DNA of 9,385 nt from the NCBI GenBank assembly GCA_021783935.1, contig JAJXTK010000211.1, positions 1-9,385 on the forward strand, in the 5' to 3' direction. This document shows, in pieces, positions 1 to 6,728 of the stretch. Origin of the DNA: Myxococcales bacterium. Its GTDB lineage: Bacteria; Myxococcota_A; Polyangia; Polyangiales; JADJMO01. Made by a program: the position numbers and the translations under genes. Positions within the stretch are counted from its first letter, which is position 1. Each line of letters opens with the position of its first letter. Below the pieces are notes generated by a model. It was not told where the DNA came from. It saw only the letters and a list, made by a program, of their open reading frames with translations, and did not search any database.

Positions 1-1383
1 AGGGTCTCGATCGGCGCCCGCGAGCTCCCCCTCGGCGAGCTGCTGACCGGCTTCTTCGTCGCGCTGCGCGAGGCGATCCTGCAACGCTCGAACCTGCCGC
101 GCCGGCTCGTCAAGCAGCGCGACGCGCTGCGAGCGGTGGTCGCGGCGCCCGCGAACGCGCTCGGAAACCAGCGCTTCGTCACGATCGAGGCCTTCCGGCA
201 GGCTGGCTTCGACGTCGTCGCGATGCTCAACGAGCCGTCGGCCGCCGGCTTCGAGTACACGCACCGCTGGCGCAGCACGCTCAGCGTGCGCCGCGAGCAC
301 GTCGTCGTCTACGACCTCGGCGGCGGCACCTTCGACGCCTCGCTCGTGCGCATGCGCGGCTCGCGGCACGACGCGATCGCCACCGCGGGGCTCGCGCGGC
401 TCGGCGGCGACGACTTCGACGCGGTGCTCGCCGACCTCGCCCTGGAGGTCGCGTCGATCGAGCCGGCCGACCTCGACGCGCCCGCGCGAGCGCGCCTGCT
501 CGAACAGTGCCGCGACGCGAAGGAGCGCTTGAACCCGAGCTCGCGCAAGCTCGTGATCGATCTCGAGGCGTCGCTCGGCGCGTCGGCGTCGGCCGCGGAG
601 GCGGTGGTGCCGGTGGCGACGTACTACGAGCGCTGCGCGCCGCTGGTCGAACGCACGATCGAGGCGATGCGGCCGGTGCTGCGGCGACTCGAAGGGGAGG
701 GGGCGCCGACGCTCGGGCTCGTCCCCGCGGACGCCGACGTCGGCGATGGCACGATCGAGGAGAAGCGCGCGGAGCCGGGCGACGAGGCGCTCGCCGAGAT
801 CGCGGGCATCTACGTCGTCGGAGGGGCGTCGAGCCTGCCGATCGTCGGCCGCGTGCTCCGTCAACGCTTCGGCCGCCGCGTGCACCGCTCGCCGTACCCC
901 TCGGCCGCGATCGCCGTCGGCCTCGCAATCGCGATCGACGAGTCGGCCGGCTTCGAGCTGAACGACCGCTTCGCCCGCCATTTCGGCCTCTTCCGCGAGG
1001 CGAACGCCGGCCGGTCGGTCGTCTTCGACTCGATCTTCTCCCCCGACACCGAGCTGCCGCGCGGCGCCCCGCTCGTCGTCGGCCGAGAGTACCGTCCCGC
1101 CCACGACATCGGGCATTTCCGCTTCGTCGAGTGCTCCGCACTCAGCGACGACGGCGCCCCGCGCGGCGAGCTCGTCCCCTTCGCCGACGTCCGCTTCCCG
1201 TTCGACCCGGCGCTGCGCGATCGCGAGGGCGATCTCGCGAGGCTGCCCGTCCACCGCACCGACGCCGGCCCGCGCCATTGGATGCGCGAGCAGTACACGC
1301 TCGACCCGAACGGCATCGTCGAGGTGACGATCACCGATCTCGACGACGGCTTCGAGCGCAGCTACCGGCTCGCCGGCGCTTGA
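1..1383 (+). CDS. Hsp70-family ATPase/chaperone, 5' partial
   Basis: The reading frame is open from base 1, so the gene begins upstream; 460 residues are visible (visible residue 1 = base 1). Hsp70 landmarks appear in order: the VVAAPAN strand and NEPSAA helix (about residues 46-78), the phosphate-2 loop DLGGGTFD (105-112), GGDDFD (about 137), the APLVERT helix, and the adenosine loop YVVGGASSLP (271-280). The phosphate-1 loop, roughly the first 90-100 residues by comparison with DnaK, lies outside the window. After the ATPase comes a beta-rich segment ending in DPNGIVEVTITD, which resembles the end of the DnaK substrate-binding beta domain. The protein stops about 15 residues later, so no helical lid is present. 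An extra loop of about 25 residues lies between RPVLRRL and YVVGG. The next gene, a cytoplasmic-type subtilase, starts 9 bp downstream, suggesting co-transcription. The Hsp70 fold is secure; client and function are unknown. It is not canonical DnaK. Confidence 0.9.
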   Translation, partial: RVSIGARELPLGELLTGFFVALREAILQRSNLPRRLVKQRDALRAVVAAPANALGNQRFVTIEAFRQAGFDVVAMLNEPSAAGFEYTHRWRSTLSVRREHVVVYDLGGGTFDASLVRMRGSRHDAIATAGLARLGGDDFDAVLADLALEVASIEPADLDAPARARLLEQCRDAKERLNPSSRKLVIDLEASLGASASAAEAVVPVATYYERCAPLVERTIEAMRPVLRRLEGEGAPTLGLVPADADVGDGTIEEKRAEPGDEALAEIAGIYVVGGASSLPIVGRVLRQRFGRRVHRSPYPSAAIAVGLAIAIDESAGFELNDRFARHFGLFREANAGRSVVFDSIFSPDTELPRGAPLVVGREYRPAHDIGHFRFVECSALSDDGAPRGELVPFADVRFPFDPALRDREGDLARLPVHRTDAGPRHWMREQYTLDPNGIVEVTITDLDDGFERSYRLAGA

Positions 1384-1386
1384 GGG
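1382..1386 (+). promoter_or_regulatory. Ribosome binding site of the subtilase gene
   Basis: GAGGG overlaps the stop codon of the Hsp70 gene and lies 6 nt before ATG 1393. It supports that start and suggests translational coupling of the two genes. Confidence 0.5.
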
Positions 1387-1392
1387 CTCGAG

Positions 1393-2517
1393 ATGTCCCG
1401 CCCGCAAGTCCTGTCCATCCACGAGCGGCTGCCGTCGCACCCGGGGTACACCGGCAAGGGGGTCGTGCTCGCCTTCGTCGACTCCGGCTTCTATCCGCAC
1501 CCCGACCTCGTGCAGCCCAGCCGGCGCGTGCGCGCCTACGTCGACGTCACGCGCGACTCGCCGTCGCTCAAGGACTTCTACGCGGCGCAGCCGATCTCCT
1601 GGCACGGCACCATGACCGCCTGCTGCGCGGCCGGCAACGGCTACCTCTCGGGCGGGCGCTATCGAGGCCTCGCGTGCGACGCCGAGGTCGTGCTGATCCG
1701 CGCGGCGGACGAGGGCAGGCGCATCCGCGGCAAGCACGTCGCGCGCGCCATCCGCTTGCCGCTCCTGCACCCCGAGCTCGGCGTGAAGCTGCTGAACGTC
1801 TCGGTCGGCGTCGAGCGCGACGAGCCCGACGCCGACGACGTGCTGCGCGCCGCCCAGGAGGTGCGCGAGGCGGGCATCACCATCTTCGCGGCGGCGGGGA
1901 ACGACCCGTCGGCGCCGCCCGCCCCGCCCGCGAGCTCGCCGCACGTGATCACCGTCGGCGGCGTCGATGACCACAACCTGCCCGAGGGAGATCCCTCGCT
2001 CTGGCAGAGCAGCCACGGCACCTCGCGGCAGGGGCTTCACAAGCCCGAGCTGCTCGCGCCGGCCATGCTGCTCCCCGCGCCGATGCTCCCCGGCACCGCG
2101 GTCGCGCGCGAGGCGGGGCCGCTCTTCCAGCTGCTCTCGGTGCTCGAGGAGGCGAGCGCCGAGCAGCAGCTCTCGAGCGAGATGGGCGAGCCGTACCCCG
2201 AGCAGGACACCGCCGGCGTCGCGCGGCTCATGGAGGCGGTCTCGACGCGCATCGCCTACCGCAAGTACCTCTCGCCCGACTACCAGCACGTCGACGGGAC
2301 GTCGTTCGCGGCCCCCATCGTGATGTCCATCGCCGCGCAGATGCTGGAGGCGAACCCCACGCTCGGCCCCGCCGACATCAGCGACGGCCTGATGGAGACC
2401 GCCGTCGAGCTCGCCGGCGTCGAGGCGTCGCTGCAGGGCTTCGGCCTCGTGCAGCCGCGCGACGCGGTCGAGTGGGCGCTCTCGAGGCGGCTGTCGTTGC
2501 GCCCCGAGCCGGTGTGA
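1393..2517 (+). CDS. S8 (subtilisin-family) serine protease, probably intracellular
   Basis: A 374-residue subtilase with a complete catalytic set: Asp30 in FVDSGF, His71 in WHGT, oxyanion Asn170 in AAAGND, and Ser304 in DGTSFAAP. The catalytic domain starts almost at once (TGKGVVLAFVDSG, from residue 20). There is no signal peptide and no I9-type propeptide, which suggests a cytoplasmic enzyme comparable in localisation to intracellular subtilisins. Between KPELLAP (217-223) and the serine motif lie about 75 residues, longer than usual for subtilisins, including an Ala/Glu/Gln-rich, probably helical insert. The domain ends about 70 residues after Ser304 with no extra C-terminal module. The ATG is supported by GAGGG 6 nt upstream. 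Pairing with the upstream Hsp70-like gene suggests chaperone-guided or regulated proteolysis (inference). The protease assignment is firm; substrates are unknown. Confidence 0.92.
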   Translation: MSRPQVLSIHERLPSHPGYTGKGVVLAFVDSGFYPHPDLVQPSRRVRAYVDVTRDSPSLKDFYAAQPISWHGTMTACCAAGNGYLSGGRYRGLACDAEVVLIRAADEGRRIRGKHVARAIRLPLLHPELGVKLLNVSVGVERDEPDADDVLRAAQEVREAGITIFAAAGNDPSAPPAPPASSPHVITVGGVDDHNLPEGDPSLWQSSHGTSRQGLHKPELLAPAMLLPAPMLPGTAVAREAGPLFQLLSVLEEASAEQQLSSEMGEPYPEQDTAGVARLMEAVSTRIAYRKYLSPDYQHVDGTSFAAPIVMSIAAQMLEANPTLGPADISDGLMETAVELAGVEASLQGFGLVQPRDAVEWALSRRLSLRPEPV

Positions 2518-2520
2518 GGC

Positions 2521-3861
2521 TCAGAGCCTCGCCACGCGCGCCTTGAAGTCGGCGAGCAGCTTCGCGTAGCCGCCGGTCAGCGGCGGCAGCTGCTTGCCGT
2601 AGTCGATCGCCTCCTCGAGCGTCTTCTTGGCGTGCGGCTTGTCACCCCGCGCGAAGAGCAGGTCGAACTTGGCCTCGTAGGTGCGCAGCTTGTGGGGCCC
2701 ATACTCGCGCGACAGCGCGCGATCGATCGCCGCGATCGCGTCGCTCCAGCGCTGCTCGCTCGCGTAGGCCCGCGCGAGCAGCGCCGCCGGCCACGACTCC
2801 TCGGGCAGCTCGCGCTCGCTCTGCTGCAGCATCGCGATGGCGCGATCGGGCTCGCCGGATTCGAGGTACGCCGACAGGCGAGGCTCGTCGAAGATCGTGC
2901 GCGCCGCCGGCGATCGCGCCTGCTGGGCCGCATCGTCGAGGAAGGTCGACCACGCGCGCGCGATCGGCGCCGCTGCGGCCTCGTCCTTCTCCTCGCGGTA
3001 GTGGTCGACGAGCGCCTCGAACAGCTCGGAGCGATCGAAGGCGAGGATCGGGTAGTTCGGATCGAGCGCGATGCGCCGGACGATCGCCGCGAGGGCGGCG
3101 ACGCTCTGGCGCGTCGGCGAGCCCCTCGGCGTCGCGGCTGCGCAGGCGAGCCCGGCGCGCGCGACGTCGGCGCGGGGGGTGCCGGCCGGCATGTCGGGCA
3201 GCTCCCCCATCGCGAGCTCCACGCACGAAGACCAGTCCTTCGTCGCCCCGAGCTGCTCGATGAGCGCGTCGACCACGCGCGGCCGGCGCGCCCAGTCGCC
3301 CCCGGCGGCCGCGAGCGAGGCGCGGTACTCGCGCGTCGCGACCGCGGCGTTCCCGACGGCCGCGGCCCTGTCACCGCGCGCCGCCGCCGTCTCCGCGTCG
3401 CCGGCGCCCCCCTTCGCCGACGTTCGCGCGGCGTCGTCGAGCAGCCCCGACAGCTCGGCGGTGGTCGCCGCGTGCGTCCAGCGGAGGATCGGCGCCTCGT
3501 CGGCGGCGTCGATGACCCAGAGGGTGGGCCACGCGTCGCTCGCGAACTTCGCGACGAACCAGGCGTTGTTCGGCTTGTCGGTGTCGACCGAGAGCCACAC
3601 GAAGCGATCGGCGAGGGGGCGCAGCCCCGGATCGCGCAGCACGAAGGTCTTGAGGCTGAGGCAGGGCGCGCACCAGCGCGCCCACGCCTCGACGACCAGC
3701 GGCTTGTGGCTCGCGAGCGCCCGCTCGTGCGCGCTCGCGTAGTCGTCGACGATGAACTCGATCGGCGCGGGCGCCACGACGTCGGGCGTCGTCTGGCGGC
3801 CCGCCTGCGACCAGCCGCAGCCGCTGGCGAGCACCCCCGCCATGATCCACGCGCCCCGCAT
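2521..3861 (-). CDS. Thioredoxin-fold lipoprotein with TPR-like C-terminal region
   Basis: 446 residues. The N-terminus has Arg2, a short hydrophobic stretch and a lipobox-like ASGC with Cys15, so a lipid-anchored envelope protein is likely. A thioredoxin domain follows (about 34-145): EAWARWCAPC with Cys64/Cys67, VDTDKP after the next strand, and the cis-proline loop WPTLWVID (Pro112). This is the active-site layout of periplasmic thioredoxin-like reductases, but redox direction cannot be read from sequence. Residues about 155-446 are Ala-rich helices; 336-440 look like TPRs (ESWPAALLARAYAS, RWSDAIAAIDRAL, KPHAKKTLEEAI), a likely protein-binding platform. The start at 3861 is preferred because the alternative Met7 (3841-3843) leaves too short a signal with no positive n-region. 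There is no Shine-Dalgarno; a -10-like box lies 7 bp upstream. It is divergent from the lytic transglycosylase gene, so a shared envelope role is possible. Confidence 0.85.
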   Translation of the reverse strand: MRGAWIMAGVLASGCGWSQAGRQTTPDVVAPAPIEFIVDDYASAHERALASHKPLVVEAWARWCAPCLSLKTFVLRDPGLRPLADRFVWLSVDTDKPNNAWFVAKFASDAWPTLWVIDAADEAPILRWTHAATTAELSGLLDDAARTSAKGGAGDAETAAARGDRAAAVGNAAVATREYRASLAAAGGDWARRPRVVDALIEQLGATKDWSSCVELAMGELPDMPAGTPRADVARAGLACAAATPRGSPTRQSVAALAAIVRRIALDPNYPILAFDRSELFEALVDHYREEKDEAAAAPIARAWSTFLDDAAQQARSPAARTIFDEPRLSAYLESGEPDRAIAMLQQSERELPEESWPAALLARAYASEQRWSDAIAAIDRALSREYGPHKLRTYEAKFDLLFARGDKPHAKKTLEEAIDYGKQLPPLTGGYAKLLADFKARVARL

Positions 3862-3868
3862 CGCGCGC

Positions 3869-3874
3869 AGAATG
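3869..3874 (-). promoter_or_regulatory. Candidate extended -10 box for the thioredoxin lipoprotein gene
   Basis: On the minus strand CATTCT is preceded by TGG, giving an extended -10 arrangement (TGn plus hexamer). It ends 7 nt before ATG 3861, so transcription would start at or next to the start codon. No convincing -35 hexamer is seen. Recognised by eye only. Confidence 0.35.
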
Positions 3875-4080
3875 CCAGACCCGCGCGCGATCGCGCACCT
3901 TGCCGTCGCGCGGGCGAGCGTGCCGCGTCGACGGGAATGCTCGATTCAGTCGGAGCCTGGCGGCGCCGCGCGCGCCCAGGTCTCTCTCGCGTGGTTCTAA
4001 TGCTCGTGTAGAGCTGTCGGGCGCACCATCCCCGCGGGCGGCTCGCCGGTCGCGCGCTCCGCCGCGCCGGATCCCCGTAC

Positions 4081-4086
4081 TAGACT
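4081..4086 (+). promoter_or_regulatory. Candidate -10 box for the lytic transglycosylase gene
   Basis: TAGACT matches TAnnnT and ends 6 nt before GTG 4093, placing the predicted transcription start on the G of the GTG. This would make a leaderless mRNA. There is no Shine-Dalgarno before 4093, which agrees with the idea. The expected -35 position (about 4058-4063) reads TCCGCC, a poor match. Confidence 0.4.
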
Positions 4087-4092
4087 CCCCGC

Positions 4093-6498
4093 GTGTCGCG
4101 ACCGAGAGCCATGCGCCTGCCTGTCGTCGCGGCGATCGCCGCGCTCGGCTGCTTCTCGAGCTGCCGCGGCGGCGCGGTCCCCGAGGGGTCGCCGCCGAGC
4201 ACGCAGGCGACGGCCGCCTCCTCGGCGGCGGTCGTTCCCGTCCTCGCCTCGGCGAGCGCCTCGAGCGCGGTCGACGCGTCCAAGCCGGCGTTCGACGACG
4301 CCGCCATCCACGCGGTGACCGCGAGCCCCGCGCTCGCGGAGGTCGCCAAGGCCATGACGTCGCGCTCGTGGCGCGCGGCGGTCGACGCGCTGCACAAGGC
4401 CCTAGACGCCGGCAAGGTCGCACCGGACGAGCTCGCGCGCGCGCGCTTCCTGCTCGGCCGCCTCGCCGCTCTCGCCAAGGACGACGAGGCGGCCGACGCC
4501 GCGTACGCGACGGTCCCCGACGGCTCGCCGCTCGCCCCGCACGCGCTGCTCCGGCGCGCGTCGATCGCCCAAAAAAAAGGGCTCCCCGACGAAGCGCTGG
4601 CGCTGCTCGCGACGGTCCCCGACGCCGCGCCGTTCGCCAGCGATCGGCACATGGCGGAGGGGGAGGCGCGCGCGCAAAAGGGGGACCACGCCGGCGCGGC
4701 GACGGCGTTCGCCCAGGAGCGCGTGGGGCCGCATTGGATCGACGCGTCCATTCGCTGCGCCGAGGAGGTCTTCGCGCAGGGCCCCGCGGGCGCGCCCCTC
4801 GCGATGGAGGCAGCCAAGGCGGCGCGGCGCGTCCGCATCGAGCTCCCCTCGTCGGTCCTCGCCTCGCGCGCCGAGGCGGCCGAGCGCAACGTCCGTAGCC
4901 TGCTCGTCGGGGCGAGCGCGCGCGTCGATCCGCCGACGCCCGCCGAGCGGCAGCAGCTGGCGCAAGGGTGGCTCGACGCCGGGCGCCCCAAGGACGCGCT
5001 CGCCGTGCTCGCCCCGCTGCTCGCCGGCAAGCGGGGCGGCGAGGCGTGGTGCGGCGCGACGCTGCTCGCCGCGCGCGTCGCCGAACGAGCGCGCCAGCGC
5101 GCGACGGCGAGCGCGCTCCTCGGAGACGTCGGCGCGGCCTGCACCGACGAGGCCACGCGCGTCCCGGCGCTGTACGAAGGGGGCAAGCTCGCTGCGGCCA
5201 CGAAGGACTACCCGCTCGCGCGCGCCCGCTTCGCGCAGCTCGAGGCGTCCTTCCCGAAGCACCGCCTCGCCGACGACGCGCGCCTGCGCGGCGCCCAGGC
5301 TGCCATCGACATGGGGGAGCTGCAGAAGGGCGAGGCGATGCTGACCTCGCTGCCCGACGACTACCCCGAAGGCGACATGAAGAGCGAGGCGCTCTTCCGC
5401 CTCGCGCTGCCGCGCTTGAAGCGGCACCAGTGGGCCGAGGCGGCGGGCTTCCTCGAGAGGTCGCTGCGCGTCTCGCCGCGCGACGACGGCTACTTCGTCG
5501 CCGGGCGCGCCGCGTATTTCCTGGCGCGCGCGAAGATCGAGACGGGCGCGGCCGACGACGGCTACCAGCGGCTCGAGCAGCTGGTGCGCGACGAGCCGCT
5601 GTCGTTCGCGGCGGCGCTCGCCTACGCGCGCGTCGCGGCGCGCAACGAGGATTCCGCCGCGCGCGTCCGCAAGATCCTCGAAGACGCCGTCGCCGCCGAG
5701 CCGAAGGGCGCGCTCGTCGCGACGGCGCGCCCGGAATTCGCCGCGCCCGGTTTCGCCCGGGCGATCGAGCTCGCCGAGGCGCTCGACGTCGAGACGGCGC
5801 GCAAGGAGCTCTCGGCGCTCGGGATGCTCAAGGCGAACGACGCAGAAGGGCAGTGGGCCGCCGCGATCCTCTTCTACCGCGTGGGCGATCTGCGCGCCGC
5901 GCACGCGATCCCGCGCGGCCACCTCGTCGACTGGCCGCGTCACTTCCCCGGCGGCAAGTGGCGCCTCGCCTGGGAGATCGCCTACCCGCGCGCGTACGCC
6001 GAGCTGGTCGAGCCGGCCGCGGCCGCGAGCGGCGTTCCGAGCGCGTTCGTGTGGGGCGTCATGCGCGAGGAGTCGGCCTTCGATCCCGAGGCGACCTCGC
6101 CGAGCGCCGCCTACGGGCTCATGCAGCTCATCGTCCCGACGGCGCAGCACTACGCGCGGCTCGCCAAGCTCCCCGTCCCGACCGCGCAGTCGCTCTGCGA
6201 GCCCGAGGTCAACGTGCCGCTCGGCGCCGCCTACCTCGCCAAGCTGCGGCGAGAATTCGCGGGCAATCCTGCGCTCGCCGTGCCGTCGTACAACGCGGGC
6301 GAGGGGGCCACCCACCGCTGGCTGCACCCGCCGCTCGCCGACGAGTACGACCTGTGGGTCGAGTCGATCCCGATCGACGAGACGCGCAAGTACACCAAGC
6401 GCGTGCTCGCGAGCTACCTCGCCTACCTCGCGCTCTACGCCCCCGCGGGGCTCGACGAGGCGCTGCGGGGCGCCGACGCGCCGCTGCCGTCGAAATGA
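4093..6498 (+). CDS. Lytic transglycosylase (SLT/GH23 domain) with long TPR-like N-terminal region, putative lipoprotein
   Basis: 801 residues from GTG 4093, or 795 from ATG 4111. The N-terminus is a signal peptide with lipobox-like ALGC (Cys20); a second Cys (24) fits the pattern less well. Then comes a Ser/Ala-rich linker and hundreds of residues of TPR-like alpha-helical repeats (about 95-600), as in the superhelical part of Slt70. The C-terminal SLT domain (about 630-790) has the catalytic Glu660 in REESAFDP, GLMQL (675-679), YNAG (733-736) and YTKRVL (767-772). Family enzymes cleave the MurNAc-GlcNAc bond of peptidoglycan, leaving 1,6-anhydro ends. It is longer than E. coli Slt70 (about 620-645 residues) because of the bigger repeat region. 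GTG 4093 is kept because TAGACT sits 6 nt upstream; ATG 4111 has only GAGAG with 2-nt spacing. A run of eight A occurs at 4571-4578. Confidence 0.92.
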   Translation: MSRPRAMRLPVVAAIAALGCFSSCRGGAVPEGSPPSTQATAASSAAVVPVLASASASSAVDASKPAFDDAAIHAVTASPALAEVAKAMTSRSWRAAVDALHKALDAGKVAPDELARARFLLGRLAALAKDDEAADAAYATVPDGSPLAPHALLRRASIAQKKGLPDEALALLATVPDAAPFASDRHMAEGEARAQKGDHAGAATAFAQERVGPHWIDASIRCAEEVFAQGPAGAPLAMEAAKAARRVRIELPSSVLASRAEAAERNVRSLLVGASARVDPPTPAERQQLAQGWLDAGRPKDALAVLAPLLAGKRGGEAWCGATLLAARVAERARQRATASALLGDVGAACTDEATRVPALYEGGKLAAATKDYPLARARFAQLEASFPKHRLADDARLRGAQAAIDMGELQKGEAMLTSLPDDYPEGDMKSEALFRLALPRLKRHQWAEAAGFLERSLRVSPRDDGYFVAGRAAYFLARAKIETGAADDGYQRLEQLVRDEPLSFAAALAYARVAARNEDSAARVRKILEDAVAAEPKGALVATARPEFAAPGFARAIELAEALDVETARKELSALGMLKANDAEGQWAAAILFYRVGDLRAAHAIPRGHLVDWPRHFPGGKWRLAWEIAYPRAYAELVEPAAAASGVPSAFVWGVMREESAFDPEATSPSAAYGLMQLIVPTAQHYARLAKLPVPTAQSLCEPEVNVPLGAAYLAKLRREFAGNPALAVPSYNAGEGATHRWLHPPLADEYDLWVESIPIDETRKYTKRVLASYLAYLALYAPAGLDEALRGADAPLPSK

Positions 6499-6585
6499 TC
6501 CCGATTCGCGCGTGACGACGACGACGGCGCCCAAGGAAAAAGGCGTAGGGATCGCGGAAGTGCCCCTTGTGCGTTTCGCCCTCGG

Positions 6586-6625
6586 TGCGATGATCGCCTT
6601 GGGCCGGCGGGCAGCCCGCATCGCA
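6586..6625 (+). other. Inverted repeat between lytic transglycosylase and PhaR-like genes
   Basis: TGCGATG (6586-6592) pairs with CATCGCA (6619-6625), and inside it GGGC (6601-6604) pairs with GCCC (6614-6617). The hairpin lies about 90 nt after the transglycosylase stop and has no U-tract, so it is at best a weak terminator or an mRNA 3' structure. The surrounding gap 6499-6728 also holds a (GAC)4 run at about 6514-6525 and an 8-bp inverted repeat, GCCCAAGG (6529-6536) with CCTTGGGC (6597-6604). No gene is seen there. Confidence 0.25.
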
Positions 6626-6642
6626 GGCGCGCGACCCGGTGG

Positions 6643-6671
6643 TTGACGCCGCGCGGCGGAGGCGTTTCGCT
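6643..6671 (+). promoter_or_regulatory. Possible sigma-70-type promoter of the PhaR-like gene
   Basis: TTGACG at 6643-6648 is a good -35 match. The hexamer 17 bp downstream (TTCGCT, 6666-6671) is a poor -10. If used, the 5' leader would be about 50 nt before GTG 6729. Weak evidence, from the -35 only. Confidence 0.25.
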
Positions 6672-6715
6672 CTGCGTCAGCAACGAACACGTCACGCCAA
6701 TTCCGAAGGACCAGC

Positions 6716-6721
6716 AGGGAG
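6716..6721 (+). promoter_or_regulatory. Strong ribosome binding site deciding the start of the PhaR-like gene
   Basis: AGGGAG lies 7 nt upstream of GTG 6729, optimal spacing. It argues against the in-frame upstream GTG at 6639, which has no Shine-Dalgarno and would add 30 arginine-rich, non-conserved residues. Confidence 0.75.
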
Positions 6722-6728
6722 AAGGGCC

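Noticed and set aside
507..1970. Plus-strand open frame overlapping the Hsp70 and subtilase genes in another phase
   Set aside because: Arg/Pro-rich composition typical of an out-of-phase frame; it spans two genes with intact family motifs.
3957..3981. CCTGG...CCAGG hairpin in the divergent region
   Set aside because: Only 5 bp pair cleanly and the interior is GC-alternating sequence that pairs in many registers; no sign of a specific element.
2632..4011. Plus-strand open frame opposite the thioredoxin lipoprotein gene
   Set aside because: Arg-rich and without recognisable motifs; the minus-strand frame has a lipobox, CAPC and TPR-like repeats.
4402..6690. Very long minus-strand open frame antisense to the lytic transglycosylase gene
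   Set aside because: Arg/Gly-rich composition with no domain; it arises because GC-rich codons of the sense gene rarely make stops on the other strand. The sense frame has clear SLT motifs.
6639..6728. Upstream GTG 6639 as start of the PhaR-like gene
   Set aside because: No Shine-Dalgarno there, and the extra 30 residues look like translated non-coding DNA; GTG 6729 has AGGGAG at 7-nt spacing.
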